Positions 43,021 through 52,474 of a stretch of DNA of 64,000 bases are shown one piece after another. The translations under genes were made by a program, and so were the position numbers. Location of the stretch: positions 3,790,613 through 3,854,612 of the forward strand of contig AP021856.1 in NCBI GenBank assembly GCA_017347445.1, in the 5' to 3' direction. Position 1 is the first letter of the stretch. The number at the start of each line of letters is the position of its first letter. A model generated the notes under the pieces. It searched no databases. It saw nothing but the letters and a program-made list of their open reading frames with translations, and was not told where the DNA came from. This DNA comes from Candidatus Brocadia pituitae (lineage in GTDB: Bacteria; Planctomycetota; Brocadiia; Brocadiales; Brocadiaceae).

Positions 43021-43920
43021 TTAGTCTGTACACCAATGGGTTAAATCCCTTCCCATGAGTTCACTCAAATTCTTTATTTCCGGTGTAAACTCTTCTTGCA
43101 AACGTCTTCTCAGATCAGGAGACATCGGTTGCCGGGGAACATATTGTGTGTTTAATTTTTTTAGCCCATTCAGCAACAGATTGCGACAGGATTGAGGGAT
43201 GAGCAATTTACCGATCGTATGTACCAATGAGGGTGGCGTCTTCAACACATGCTGAAGGGTACGGGTACGGACGCGTTTGTTTGGATTAATAACTTTAAAA
43301 TCCGGCTGAAAACTAACGTCCACATCCAGAAATCTAAGCGTTTCCCGATATACTTTTGCCGTATCCTTTCTCAGGTCGTCATAGATGATTACATGAACAT
43401 GATCTCTGCCAAAAATATCAAAATATCTTGTTACCTGTTCGGTAAATTTAACAACTTCGCGATGCAGGAGTTTTTTCTCTATCCGTATATTTTTAGGAAT
43501 CAGTTCGCCGTTCCGCCGTTTCTCTTCCGCCGCAAGAGATGCCTCAAAATCTAAAATATCCTCAGCGCCATTATAAACAAGTTGGGCATGACGTGAATAG
43601 AGCATATCCACGGGATTCCTCAGCATGATAATGATTTTTGCATTTGGGCAAAAGGAATTGATATTGCGTGCTGCATTTTGGGAGAATAAATGGTAAACTG
43701 AGGCCTCCCCAATAAGTTGATGCTCATGTGCCCCAGCAAACAGGGAAAGATACCGATCTCTGTTAAGAAAAGGGTCATCATGTTTTAGCAAATCGTCGGC
43801 AAAGTGATGTATCTCCTTCATGTCTGGCATAAAGATATCGGGATGTTGTCTCAAATATTCCTGCATCGCGGTGGTTCCGCATTTAGGCGCACCTACGATG
43901 AAGAACTCCGGGCCTTTCAT
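43021..43920 (-). CDS. PAPS-dependent sulfotransferase, paralogue
   Basis: 299 residues with GAPKCGTT (10-17) and LRNPVDMLYSRH. It is colinear with the 40677-41573 protein through the C-terminus (DLTHWCTD against DVTQWCKT), so the two arose by duplication. Its ATG overlaps the flippase stop by 4 bp, indicating coupling with lipid-linked glycan export. Confidence 0.85.
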   Translation of the reverse strand: MKGPEFFIVGAPKCGTTAMQEYLRQHPDIFMPDMKEIHHFADDLLKHDDPFLNRDRYLSLFAGAHEHQLIGEASVYHLFSQNAARNINSFCPNAKIIIMLRNPVDMLYSRHAQLVYNGAEDILDFEASLAAEEKRRNGELIPKNIRIEKKLLHREVVKFTEQVTRYFDIFGRDHVHVIIYDDLRKDTAKVYRETLRFLDVDVSFQPDFKVINPNKRVRTRTLQHVLKTPPSLVHTIGKLLIPQSCRNLLLNGLKKLNTQYVPRQPMSPDLRRRLQEEFTPEIKNLSELMGRDLTHWCTD

Positions 43921-45299
43921 CCTTTCCTCCGCAGATGAAACGCACCAAGCGCCGTGGAATGGATCCCAATGGTTCTATATACCCAGACAGCCAGTAAAAT
44001 ATTCCACGTAATCATGCTGCTTGCTGTTGCGATTGCCGCCCCGGCGATACTCCACTGAGGGATCAGGAGGGCATTCAAGAGAACATTCAACGCAGCACTG
44101 ATGCCTACACCAATAGCTACGTTCCGTTCGTGTCCAGTCATAACAAGCAGAGGGCCAACAGAACCCATCGTAGCATTCACAAGTTGGGCGGCAGATAAGA
44201 TGGAGAGGGTGGTGCGGCCTTGTGTAAAGGCCTCTCCAAAGAGGAGCAAAAACCAATGGCCGAATATGATAAGGGCTAGACCGATCGGTAAAGAAAATGC
44301 CAGAATTATGCGCGTGCTCTTAGTAACGACCCGCTGCAATTTCTCCCTATCTCCTTCGGCATGGAGACTTGCCACCATGGGGCCAAGCGTCGTATTGACT
44401 GCAAGGAGAATAAAGGTGACGAATTCCGCCCCGCGGTTGGCAACGGCATAAACACCAGCCTCCTGTGGTCCCTTCATTGACCCAAGCATGATAATATCTG
44501 TCCGGGCATTTATGATCTGCATGCCCGTAATTAACATCAGGGGTAAGGCACTCCGTATCCATTCCCGTATTTTATAGGCAGGGGATGTCTCTCTGACCTT
44601 TATAGGAAGAGTTTTCAGCAACACCATCGCCCCGACGCCAAAGGCAACTCCTGTCGCAGCAAGGTTCATTCCTAATGCCCAGGGGGCAGTTAAACCCTTT
44701 CCCAAAACCACGTATGCACCCCCAATAAAAAAGATAAAAATAACGGGTTGAATAAGCATTTCCGGCACTTGCCCGGCTATTACCCGGTTAAAACCCCTCA
44801 ACACTGCCTGTCTCAGCCTGATAAGGGTAATCAGGGGGAGAGACACCATGGCAACCCAGAAGGAAACTAACATCAAAGAATCATGATGACTTCCAAAAAC
44901 ATAACCTATGAAAGCAGCCAACAATGCCAGCCCTCCCGAGGCGATAAGTACCATCTGATTTGCCCACCGGAGGAGACCATTCATCAAACGCCATTCTGAT
45001 TTGGTTTTGTATATGGCAACTTCCCGAACAAGCAATTTATCCAGTCCCAATGCCCCCGGAACGGCAAGCAATGCTGCCCAGGTCATCGCATAGGTATAGG
45101 TGCCGTAACCAGCCGTGCCCAATAACCGGGCAAGCAATAAGCCTATCGCAAACGATAGTCCGGTCGAGACTATTCTGAGTCCGAAAGTACCTGATGCACC
45201 TCTGGCAAGGTTACCTTTTAAATGGTCGATTATTTTTTTGCCGGAAAGGATTCGAGATAAGGGCTTTATGCCTTGGCTTATTTTGGCGGTGATATTCAT
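43917..45299 (-). CDS. Polysaccharide flippase (Wzx/MATE-like)
   Basis: About 460 residues with 12-14 hydrophobic segments and the polysaccharide-biosynthesis pattern (GTFGLRIVSTGLSFAIGLLL, LLARLLGTAGYGTYTYAMTW). It probably flips lipid-linked oligosaccharide across the inner membrane. I use ATG 45299; TTG 45311 would add four residues. It is followed by the overlapping sulfotransferase gene. Confidence 0.85.
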   Translation of the reverse strand: MNITAKISQGIKPLSRILSGKKIIDHLKGNLARGASGTFGLRIVSTGLSFAIGLLLARLLGTAGYGTYTYAMTWAALLAVPGALGLDKLLVREVAIYKTKSEWRLMNGLLRWANQMVLIASGGLALLAAFIGYVFGSHHDSLMLVSFWVAMVSLPLITLIRLRQAVLRGFNRVIAGQVPEMLIQPVIFIFFIGGAYVVLGKGLTAPWALGMNLAATGVAFGVGAMVLLKTLPIKVRETSPAYKIREWIRSALPLMLITGMQIINARTDIIMLGSMKGPQEAGVYAVANRGAEFVTFILLAVNTTLGPMVASLHAEGDREKLQRVVTKSTRIILAFSLPIGLALIIFGHWFLLLFGEAFTQGRTTLSILSAAQLVNATMGSVGPLLVMTGHERNVAIGVGISAALNVLLNALLIPQWSIAGAAIATASSMITWNILLAVWVYRTIGIHSTALGAFHLRRKG

Positions 45300-45372
45300 T
45301 ATGGAAAACAAGAATCAAAGAAGGTTTTACGGAGAGAGCACGGGTAATATCGGCTGTATCAGTACAATCCAT

Positions 45373-46683
45373 TTATCTCGATGAGCTGATTGGTTTAAGG
45401 TATGTGTAATATCCATATCCAGAGAAAATACAGATAAAGGGTATTATGGGGTATCGGTATATGAGCGCATCATCGACACCGACTGCCGAGTGTAATACGG
45501 TATAATACAAAATGACCGTGATCAGAAGGGTAGGGGCAGGTTTAAAACCTGACCTTTCATTTGCCCACCATTTCGATTTATAAAATCCATAAAAGGCCAT
45601 GGGGAAGACAACGATATAAATAATAGTATCCAGGAATTTTTTTATAAAAGAGGGTTTTTTTGTTATTGGTCCCCAGAAAACAAAAAATCTCTTGATGCAT
45701 AATTTTATATATTTTACGGGATATTTTTTTACAAATGCTATGCTTTCTTCTTTTAATCCTTTTGATAATGCCAAAGCAGCTTTTTCCTCATCATATTTTA
45801 TTTCGTACAAATCAAAAAAAGGTAAATCTGCCGACGTTACGTTACAGCCATAGAAGGTAGCCCATGCATCGCTAGAGGTAATGGTAAACTGGTTGTATAG
45901 AGTGTAATTTCTATATGCCCAGGGTGCAAGCGACAGGTAAAATGATAGCAAGAAAACAGGGATACCGTACAGAAGTCTTTTTTTATCTTTCCTGAAAAAG
46001 ACTATGATAAAATAAAAGACAATGAATATGGGGAGATAAAGTACAACCGTCCTGCATAAGCAGGTAACAGCTAAAATAACACCAGCTATGACAGTGTTTT
46101 TTATATCAAGATTGTTTTTGACGGCCTTTAAGAGAAAAAGAATGGATAATAGCAGTAAAAATATAAATAAGGTTTCTGCTCGTATGTAAGAGGTCCACCA
46201 TACCAATGGATGGTACACAGATAAAAGAAAACCGGCCATTAATGCCGCTTTTGAGGAAAAGATCTCCTTCGCGATAACAAACGTGAGGTAGCAGCTCACC
46301 GTTCCCAGAATTATTTGCGGTATAGCGTACGCCAGGATGCTTGCACCAAAAAAATAATACCATAACCCTAAAAATGACGAATAGACGGGAGGATAAAAGT
46401 TTTGGTAATAGGTGTGAGAAAAAGGGGCCGGCCGAAAATATTCCGGTAATTCCCGGGGTACCTCTGTGGTTGAATAGCTATACCCCTTCCCCTCAGCAAG
46501 ATTTTTGGCGGTACCGTGGTACAGTTGAGAATCATCAATGTGAGGATATGCAGTTATCCCACTTTCATGGATAGGGATATTATTCTTATCCATAAATGCC
46601 ATGAGTGAAATAAACCGCGCAAAAAAAGCGATACAGAGGATAACTATTAAGATATTTTTTTCTGATATCAATTTACATTTCAT
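45373..46683 (-). CDS. GT39/ArnT-like membrane glycosyltransferase
   Basis: About 436 residues with many hydrophobic helices. The first periplasmic loop carries an acidic region (YPHIDDSQLYHGTAKNLAEG) and YPPVYSSFLG, typical of dolichyl- or undecaprenyl-phosphate-sugar transferases. It would move a sugar from a lipid carrier onto an acceptor outside the membrane; the neighbouring GT2 could make the lipid-sugar. ATG 46683 avoids overlap with the GT2 end. Near the C-terminus RSGFKPAPT is encoded by an inserted repeat. Confidence 0.8.
   Translation of the reverse strand: MKCKLISEKNILIVILCIAFFARFISLMAFMDKNNIPIHESGITAYPHIDDSQLYHGTAKNLAEGKGYSYSTTEVPRELPEYFRPAPFSHTYYQNFYPPVYSSFLGLWYYFFGASILAYAIPQIILGTVSCYLTFVIAKEIFSSKAALMAGFLLSVYHPLVWWTSYIRAETLFIFLLLLSILFLLKAVKNNLDIKNTVIAGVILAVTCLCRTVVLYLPIFIVFYFIIVFFRKDKKRLLYGIPVFLLSFYLSLAPWAYRNYTLYNQFTITSSDAWATFYGCNVTSADLPFFDLYEIKYDEEKAALALSKGLKEESIAFVKKYPVKYIKLCIKRFFVFWGPITKKPSFIKKFLDTIIYIVVFPMAFYGFYKSKWWANERSGFKPAPTLLITVILYYTVLHSAVGVDDALIYRYPIIPFICIFSGYGYYTYLKPISSSR
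45529..45554. repeat. Palindromic repeat inside the GT39-like gene
   Basis: GTAGGGGCAGGTTT plus AAACCTG matches the palindrome at 40562-40590, here within coding sequence and translated as RSGFKPAPT. The inner 15 bp CAGGTTTAAAACCTG are a perfect palindrome. Confidence 0.65.
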
Positions 46684-46697
46684 AAAGATGCAACGCG

Positions 46698-47483
46698 TTA
46701 CCTTTTGGACGAACAAATGAGAAATTCTTCAAACTGTCTATGCCGCAAGGCCGTCACAGAATCTGGTACAATGAGTTTGTTTTTTCTATCAAATACGTAG
46801 ATAGTCGCTACGGTAACAAGATAATCAAAGATGACACTGGATAACGTTTTGGGCGTAAGGGCCTTTGATTTTCCGCTTAATCGCTGATGGAGGGCGCAGG
46901 ATACCTCTGCATACAAATAGCCACGTTTTAAACACTTGATTAATAACTCCGTCTGATAAAAAAATCCGGTACTCCTCAGATGAATGTCGTCTAATACACA
47001 TTTGCGATACATCACGGGCCCATTCATGTAATTCAATAGTATACCAAAGGTCAGATTAATAATCCCTTTGTACGTCTTGGATATCATCCTGCGGCTCCAC
47101 GACCGCACATTTCTGTTGTAAAAGAATGGAATTACGATATCGACGTGGTCCAAGAGCGGCAGATATCGCATGATCTCGTAGGCATCATTTTCGCCGTCAC
47201 CGGGGACATACATTACGACCTCTCCCTGTGCATTCTGAACGCCGTTCCAATAAGAAGCGCCAAGTCCTTTTGGTTTGTCATGACAGAGCATTCGAATAAA
47301 CGGGTATTTCTCAATGAGGTCATTTACAAGCTGCCCTGTTTTATCTGTGCTGCCGTCATTCACTACGATAATTTCAGTGGAACACCCTACCTTCTGAAAG
47401 GATGCTATGATGTTTTCCACAGCCCAGACGATATTGCCTTCCTCGTTCAAAGCGGGCACAATTACACTCAGTTTATATTTCAT
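46698..47483 (-). CDS. GT2 family glycosyltransferase (polyprenyl-phosphate sugar synthase-like)
   Basis: 261 residues. GT-A fold with SVIVPALNEEGNIVWAVENI, VVNDGSTDKTGQL (nucleotide site) and the YVPGDGENDAYE acidic motif replacing the usual DADLQ. Resembles DPM1/undecaprenyl-phosphate sugar synthases but has no C-terminal membrane helices. It probably feeds the adjacent GT39-like enzyme. Confidence 0.8.
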   Translation of the reverse strand: MKYKLSVIVPALNEEGNIVWAVENIIASFQKVGCSTEIIVVNDGSTDKTGQLVNDLIEKYPFIRMLCHDKPKGLGASYWNGVQNAQGEVVMYVPGDGENDAYEIMRYLPLLDHVDIVIPFFYNRNVRSWSRRMISKTYKGIINLTFGILLNYMNGPVMYRKCVLDDIHLRSTGFFYQTELLIKCLKRGYLYAEVSCALHQRLSGKSKALTPKTLSSVIFDYLVTVATIYVFDRKNKLIVPDSVTALRHRQFEEFLICSSKR

Positions 47484-47529
47484 AATAATCTTTCTTGCTC
47501 GAATCCTTAAGACATCACCTATCGGGCCT

Positions 47530-48672
47530 TTATTTCAAGACAACTTCACCCGCGCTTTCAATCTTCATTTTTTCGTAATTCCTGGTATGGAAAGAGGGGT
47601 GATTTCTTTCTCTGAGATAACAGCAGCCTGCACATCCAGGGAAAAGTCCGGCGGCACGGAGTTGCTTTCTGAACCCCCTGAATTTAGCCGAATTCCATAG
47701 GGACATGAGACCCGATTCCCTTACATTCCCAATCTTGTATGCTATACAGGGATACGCATCCCCTGTGGGAGAAATCTGCAGACCAGACCAGGGTATAAGG
47801 CATGGTTTATATCGCTCAATGAGTTTCTTTGTATTATCAAAGTGGGTTTGCATACCTTCAGCACCACGGGTCGTGGGATACAAACGAATCTTGATTTTCC
47901 TTTTTCGGCTCTTTTCCATAATATTTGATATCTTCTGAACCAAAGTATTTGGGTCAATATAAGGTTCTACTGATGGAGGCGACCAGAGCCTGCTATCTTT
48001 CAAATCCTCAATAAAATTCGTCTGAAACTGTATATTCGTTACCTTGAGGGGAGATACGGTAAAAAAATCGGCGCCTGTATCGAGTGCACCCTGATAGATA
48101 TCTTCCAGCATATCAATATTTTCCTGCGTTACCACCGTCTTTATATCGAGCAAAGGGTATCTTGTTTTTTTTCTGTTTTTATATTCTCGCAGTAATCGCA
48201 GGTTACCCATAATCTTGTCGTACGCACCCTTCATTCCTCTCAGTTCGTCGTGATATTGACCGATCCCGTCAATGGAAACCCCCAGTAGTAATAATCTTTT
48301 ATCAACAAAGGTTTGGATATGTTCCTCTGTTAACATGACTCCATTGGTTATGATATTGCAGCCATGTTTTTCTAAGGCATATTTTACGATTGCCAGCGCA
48401 TCCTTCTTTACAAAAGGCTCTCCACCGGTGAACGTTATGATCGTAGTCCTGGGAATGTGGGAGATAAGCGCAATAAATTCATCAGCAGATAATTCATTGT
48501 CTGCCTTTTTCCCTTTTTGCTCTTTCTGAAAACAGAACACACATCTCAAATTGCACTGATAGGTTAATTCCAACCCCACTTTTAACAAAGGCAAGGCGAA
48601 CCCATTCCCTAATTTATAAGGCAGGAGGGCATGTGCCATTAATACGGTGTCAAACAAGCGATCAATACGCAA
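47530..48672 (-). CDS. Radical SAM protein with SPASM-like C-terminus (1 of 7)
   Basis: 380 residues. The [4Fe-4S] motif is CNLRCVFC (Cys40, Cys44, Cys47), followed by FTGGEPF, the SAM-binding GGE motif. C-terminal cysteines (CLIPWSGLQISPTGDAYPC, CAGCC) suggest an auxiliary cluster. In RiPP systems such enzymes modify peptides, but no precursor gene is near; the position between glycosyltransferases suggests sugar or lipid modification. Confidence 0.8.
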   Translation of the reverse strand: MRIDRLFDTVLMAHALLPYKLGNGFALPLLKVGLELTYQCNLRCVFCFQKEQKGKKADNELSADEFIALISHIPRTTIITFTGGEPFVKKDALAIVKYALEKHGCNIITNGVMLTEEHIQTFVDKRLLLLGVSIDGIGQYHDELRGMKGAYDKIMGNLRLLREYKNRKKTRYPLLDIKTVVTQENIDMLEDIYQGALDTGADFFTVSPLKVTNIQFQTNFIEDLKDSRLWSPPSVEPYIDPNTLVQKISNIMEKSRKRKIKIRLYPTTRGAEGMQTHFDNTKKLIERYKPCLIPWSGLQISPTGDAYPCIAYKIGNVRESGLMSLWNSAKFRGFRKQLRAAGLFPGCAGCCYLRERNHPSFHTRNYEKMKIESAGEVVLK

Positions 48673-48789
48673 GTGAAATTCCTCAGGTATCTTTGTTATG
48701 AATTAGGCCTTCGGCGACCTTCTCCCCCCTGTTTCCCCCCGTAAACTGGGGGATTATGGGGGGGGTAATTGAAATTCCTGTACATTAAA

Positions 48790-50151
48790 TTACGTTTTTA
48801 CTACTTCTTCATAAAACTGGAGAAGCCTGTTAATGTGGGTTTCCATAGAAAGCTTATTTCTCGCAGACAAGACATTATTTCTTAATTTTTTGTAATCATA
48901 CGTGGGAATAATTGTAGAAAGGTTATAGATATCATTTTGACTTACGACAATACCGATTTCATATTCTCTCACGAGTTTTGATACATACTCGAACTCTTCG
49001 CTGATTATTACAGGAATGCCCGCCTCAAGGAACAGAAAGAATTTCGCCGGTATCCTGGTTGCGTTAGATTCATCAGAGAAAGTTCCCTGATTAAACAGAT
49101 ACGCAATTATGCCAAAATCATACTTCGAAAATGCATGAGAAGCTTCATCAAGAAAGAGACCTTTTATAAACTTGAAAAGGTTATTTTTCTTAGAAAAACT
49201 AATATAATCTGAATATAGCAACTCAAACTTTATTGGACTTGTATGGGGTGTTGTATAGATATCAAAGCAAATACCTTGGTTTGTAATTTCCTTTACCACG
49301 TCGAGAAATTCATAACCAAATATCTTCTTAGGAAGGATGGCTGTCGTTACCGTTCCACCATACACCAAATGGATTTTCCCATCTCCCTGTGAGTATTTGA
49401 TGTTATTTCCGTTTGCTAAAAACTCATTACAAACATAACTATGAAATTCCAATAGCGGAGATTTTATGTTATATCTATTTTTTAGTTTGTCTGCGGCTAT
49501 ATGAGAATAACCAAAAATTATACCATCTGCATTTTCACAGACAAACTGCTCAGAAAAAAAACCAAGCTCTGAATTTTTTTCCCCCCAGGCATTTATACTG
49601 TCCTCTTTGCTAGCACAAAGGCTTGGAACATCATAAAACTCGAAAATAGTCTTTGTTTCACTTAAAAGTTTTGCGAATATGCATAAAAAGTCGGAACCCA
49701 GCATAGATCCTTGCACATGGACTAAGTAGGGTTTTGCTTCTTTGAGGATATTCGCTAGCTCATAGTACGTATCATAAATATATACTGCATCGAAGTGTCG
49801 TTTCATGAGCTTTAGTAACCAGGGACTTTCCATAAGAAGAATTGTTTCGTAGTTTCCATTCTTTCGGATATAGATACTTTGACGGAGTAAGTTAAAGGAT
49901 GGGGTAATTGTGATGTAAAGTATCTTTTTTTTACTGGAAGGGGTGTTTATTCTGTTAATTATCTGCTTAAGGCTGGGGTTATGAAAAACAGTCTTTAATC
50001 CCCCAACGTTATACCTTCTCAATGATTGTTTTATGCCTTTTTTGAACCGTGTGAGGCGACCGAATTCGAGTTTATCCTGAATAAGAATATTATAAACTTC
50101 CTCATTAAGTTCTTTAATCGGTAAAAATTTTTCTTTGATTGTATCTGACAT
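48790..50151 (-). CDS. Glycosyltransferase, GT4-like (GT-B fold)
   Basis: 453 residues. The C-terminal half has KIHLVYGGTVTTAILPKKIF, NATRIPAKFFLFLEAGIPVI and YEIGIVVSQNDI, the usual GT-B donor-site layout. The N-terminal domain is divergent. Probably a cytoplasmic sugar transferase of the glycan locus. Confidence 0.7.
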   Translation of the reverse strand: MSDTIKEKFLPIKELNEEVYNILIQDKLEFGRLTRFKKGIKQSLRRYNVGGLKTVFHNPSLKQIINRINTPSSKKKILYITITPSFNLLRQSIYIRKNGNYETILLMESPWLLKLMKRHFDAVYIYDTYYELANILKEAKPYLVHVQGSMLGSDFLCIFAKLLSETKTIFEFYDVPSLCASKEDSINAWGEKNSELGFFSEQFVCENADGIIFGYSHIAADKLKNRYNIKSPLLEFHSYVCNEFLANGNNIKYSQGDGKIHLVYGGTVTTAILPKKIFGYEFLDVVKEITNQGICFDIYTTPHTSPIKFELLYSDYISFSKKNNLFKFIKGLFLDEASHAFSKYDFGIIAYLFNQGTFSDESNATRIPAKFFLFLEAGIPVIISEEFEYVSKLVREYEIGIVVSQNDIYNLSTIIPTYDYKKLRNNVLSARNKLSMETHINRLLQFYEEVVKT

Positions 50152-50246
50152 TATTTAGCCACGAATACGCCCCGGCGAAGTAACTTCAGTTTTTTACGGG
50201 GCAAACACGAATTTACATGAATAAAGAATAGCATGACAAACAGGAT

Positions 50247-50534
50247 TTATATGGTTTTTACTTTATTAGTTGTCTTTCTATGGATTGATTCCAATTCTAT
50301 TTTCTCTATTCTTGATAAAGTTTTAGGACGAATATCTTTGATCGTCACATAAACCACCCTGTCGCCGTGGACTTCTATATCCTTTCCCAATTCAAGATTA
50401 AATTCTTTTAATTCTTGATCAAATTCAGGCAGGAGTATAATTTCCGCATCAATTGGAATTTTTTCTTCAATTTCCGGATGCTCAAATAAATAACGACTAA
50501 ATTCTGCGCTGAGCTCGACATTGCGTTCTGTCAT
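50247..50534 (-). CDS. Short hypothetical protein (DUF5647-like)
   Basis: 95 residues, starting MTERNVELSAEFSRYLFEHP with PIDAEIILLPEFDQELKEFN. It resembles the DUF5647 type seen in toxin-antitoxin-rich genomes; low certainty. No partner gene is adjacent, only an intergenic repeat downstream. Confidence 0.5.
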   Translation of the reverse strand: MTERNVELSAEFSRYLFEHPEIEEKIPIDAEIILLPEFDQELKEFNLELGKDIEVHGDRVVYVTIKDIRPKTLSRIEKIELESIHRKTTNKVKTI

Positions 50535-50719
50535 TTTTTTCTTTGGTCATTTGTTCTCCCCTATAAATCTTTCTTTTTTTGCAGGTTTTTTTAACAACCC
50601 CCTACACCCCCTTTACTAAGGGGGATTTGGTTGCGACCTGCTGCGTTATTGGATTTATGGTAACAATTTATGTTTAGCTTCAATTCCAACTTTTAATAGC
50701 CTTACCACTTCTAATATTT

Positions 50720-51049
50720 CTATAAAAACTCTACATGGTTTACCATGTCTTTTTGTTCTGCGATATCCCACAGCAATTTTAACCCTCTTATTATACCTCC
50801 CACGCTATACTTTTGCTGATGTACATACACAATCCCTTTATGTTCAAATTTCATTGCCATTGATAGAAAATCGTCGTCATGCGTTACAATAATAAAATTC
50901 TTTCTTGTTGCATAATCTAGTTGCTCTTTATCCGAAAATCCCAAGTTGCCGGCATCCCTGGCAGATACAACCTTGACACCTCTTCTTTTCAGGCCTTCTG
51001 TGACTGCAACATTAACGCTCTCGTTTGTATAAAATACCAACTTAGCCAA
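50720..51049 (-). CDS. DUF5615 PIN-like protein (probable toxin)
   Basis: About 109 residues from TTG 51049: LAKLVFYTNESVNVAVTEGL then LGFSDKEQLDYATRKNFIIV and THDDDFL, the DUF5615/PIN-like pattern. The start lies inside the end of the DUF433 gene (8-bp overlap). Upstream in-frame codons are just the other frame of DUF433, so the shorter form is preferred. Confidence 0.7.
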   Translation of the reverse strand: MAKLVFYTNESVNVAVTEGLKRRGVKVVSARDAGNLGFSDKEQLDYATRKNFIIVTHDDDFLSMAMKFEHKGIVYVHQQKYSVGGIIRGLKLLWDIAEQKDMVNHVEFL

Positions 51050-51365
51050 GGATTTTTTCCGAAATTGATAGTTTTTTTCTGGCAATTTTTTCAATAGCTT
51101 TTATTTTTTTCTTGATTTCCTCATCAAAAAAATCTCTTTTTTCATAATAGTATGAAAGGGCATCATGCACAGCTTCAAGTGTTAAATGTGGATGGGCATC
51201 TATAATTTGATCTGGGGTAAGACCGAGCCTATCATATTCTATTGCTATATCTATCACCCGTATTCTCGTGCCAGAAATTACGGGGCTTCCTTTTGCTATC
51301 TTAGAATCAATCGCAATATAAGGGTGTTCCGCTTTTCTATGCGATGTCGTTCGTTGGGTAGACAT
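51042..51365 (-). CDS. DUF433 protein (probable antitoxin)
   Basis: 107 residues with GSPVISGTRIRVIDIAIEYD and TPDQIIDAHPHLTLEAVHDA, the DUF433 core, and a charged C-terminal tail that would contact the toxin. Overlaps the DUF5615 gene. Confidence 0.8.
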   Translation of the reverse strand: MSTQRTTSHRKAEHPYIAIDSKIAKGSPVISGTRIRVIDIAIEYDRLGLTPDQIIDAHPHLTLEAVHDALSYYYEKRDFFDEEIKKKIKAIEKIARKKLSISEKILG

Positions 51366-51383
51366 GCTTCTATAACCTCCTTC

Positions 51384-51593
51384 TTATTCCATTATTCCAG
51401 CTAATCTAAATACTTCCTCAAATCTCTTTTCCCTTGTGTGGTCTCTTAGCGTCCGTTTTCTGCCAGCTACTCGGATTTTTGTGGCTTCTTTTGGACTTGC
51501 CAGAAGCCACTTGATCTTTTTAGCGCAATCTACCTTATTCTTATAGGGTACAATTTCCTTGCCTACCTCATATACCAGAGAAGGCTCGGGATT
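51384..51593 (-). pseudogene. C-terminal fragment of a CgeB-like glycosyltransferase
   Basis: About 69 codons ending at TAA 51384-51386: YEVGKEIVPYKNKVDCAKKI, ASPKEATKIRVAGRKRTLRD, HTREKRFEEVF. This is the typical end of CgeB/GT1-type spore-coat glycosyltransferases. The catalytic body is missing. Confidence 0.55.
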
Positions 51594-51622
51594 ATTCAGT
51601 GTTCAGATTTATTGCTAACCAA

Positions 51623-52474
51623 TTACAAAAACTTAATCTCCACCGACGTATGGCCAAATTGTTGAAACCGGTTTGTCTTCAGCTTTACATCACAGGGATT
51701 ACAATGACCAAAGACATCACATTCGCGGTATCTATCTTCTATCTCAAAATTTTCATCAAGGAGATTTCCTATGGGCTTTCTGCCTTCATAAAGGTCACTG
51801 TGACACCGGTAAATATCACCACCACTTCCGATAATCAGCTCTGTCGTCTTGCATAATACCTCTTTCGTAAATTTTTTATCACACGCACCTTCGTAGCGGT
51901 ACGTGCCGTACATCTTCCCGTTATGTTCGCCAAGAAACTCTTTTGTACGGAAGTCTATTCCCAGCGATATGCAATACTCCTTTGCCCTCATTATTTCGGC
52001 CTCTTGAGCGGGATGCGTTACTCCCCAAATCCCGATACTAAATCCGTTGTTTTGTAATTTGAGGACTTTTTTAACTAAGGGAGCAAGCTTCATCGTTGCC
52101 GGGTGATAACTAACCCTTATCGATGCATAAGGTGATTTTCTTTTAATTCTGTTGGGGTCTACATTACGGATAAACTCTTCCTCATCAAACTGTAAATTTG
52201 TCAGGACGTCAATATTTAACTCTGGTTTTATATGGTTCAGTATATAGATAAAATCCTTGTGAAGGCTTGGTTCTCCCCCCTGAAGCGAGATGGGGAGGTC
52301 TTCCCTGGAAACAATCCTGTTTAATCCCAGAACCCATTCTTTTCCGGAGATATGTTTTTTACTAAAATTGCCTTCCTCGAAATGATTGATGCAGTAACTG
52401 CAACGGAGATTGCAGGCGAGGGACAAAAAAGTGGCAATATAATTATATGTTTGCGGAATAACAATCGGCTTCAT
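51623..52474 (-). CDS. Radical SAM protein (2 of 7)
   Basis: 283 residues. CNLRCSYC (Cys21, Cys25, Cys28) and SLQGGEPSL. Several C-terminal cysteines (CDKK, CKTTELI, CHSD, CDVFGHCNPC) suggest an auxiliary cluster. The stop codon region of the gene overlaps no neighbour, but its ATG overlaps the MNT gene end by 4 bp. Confidence 0.78.
   Translation of the reverse strand: MKPIVIPQTYNYIATFLSLACNLRCSYCINHFEEGNFSKKHISGKEWVLGLNRIVSREDLPISLQGGEPSLHKDFIYILNHIKPELNIDVLTNLQFDEEEFIRNVDPNRIKRKSPYASIRVSYHPATMKLAPLVKKVLKLQNNGFSIGIWGVTHPAQEAEIMRAKEYCISLGIDFRTKEFLGEHNGKMYGTYRYEGACDKKFTKEVLCKTTELIIGSGGDIYRCHSDLYEGRKPIGNLLDENFEIEDRYRECDVFGHCNPCDVKLKTNRFQQFGHTSVEIKFL

Noticed and set aside
47484-47529. RiPP precursor peptide genes next to the radical SAM genes
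   Set aside because: I checked the gaps between radical SAM genes; they are short or filled by repeats, and the only small genes are DUF433/DUF5615, MNT/HEPN and one DUF5647-like gene.
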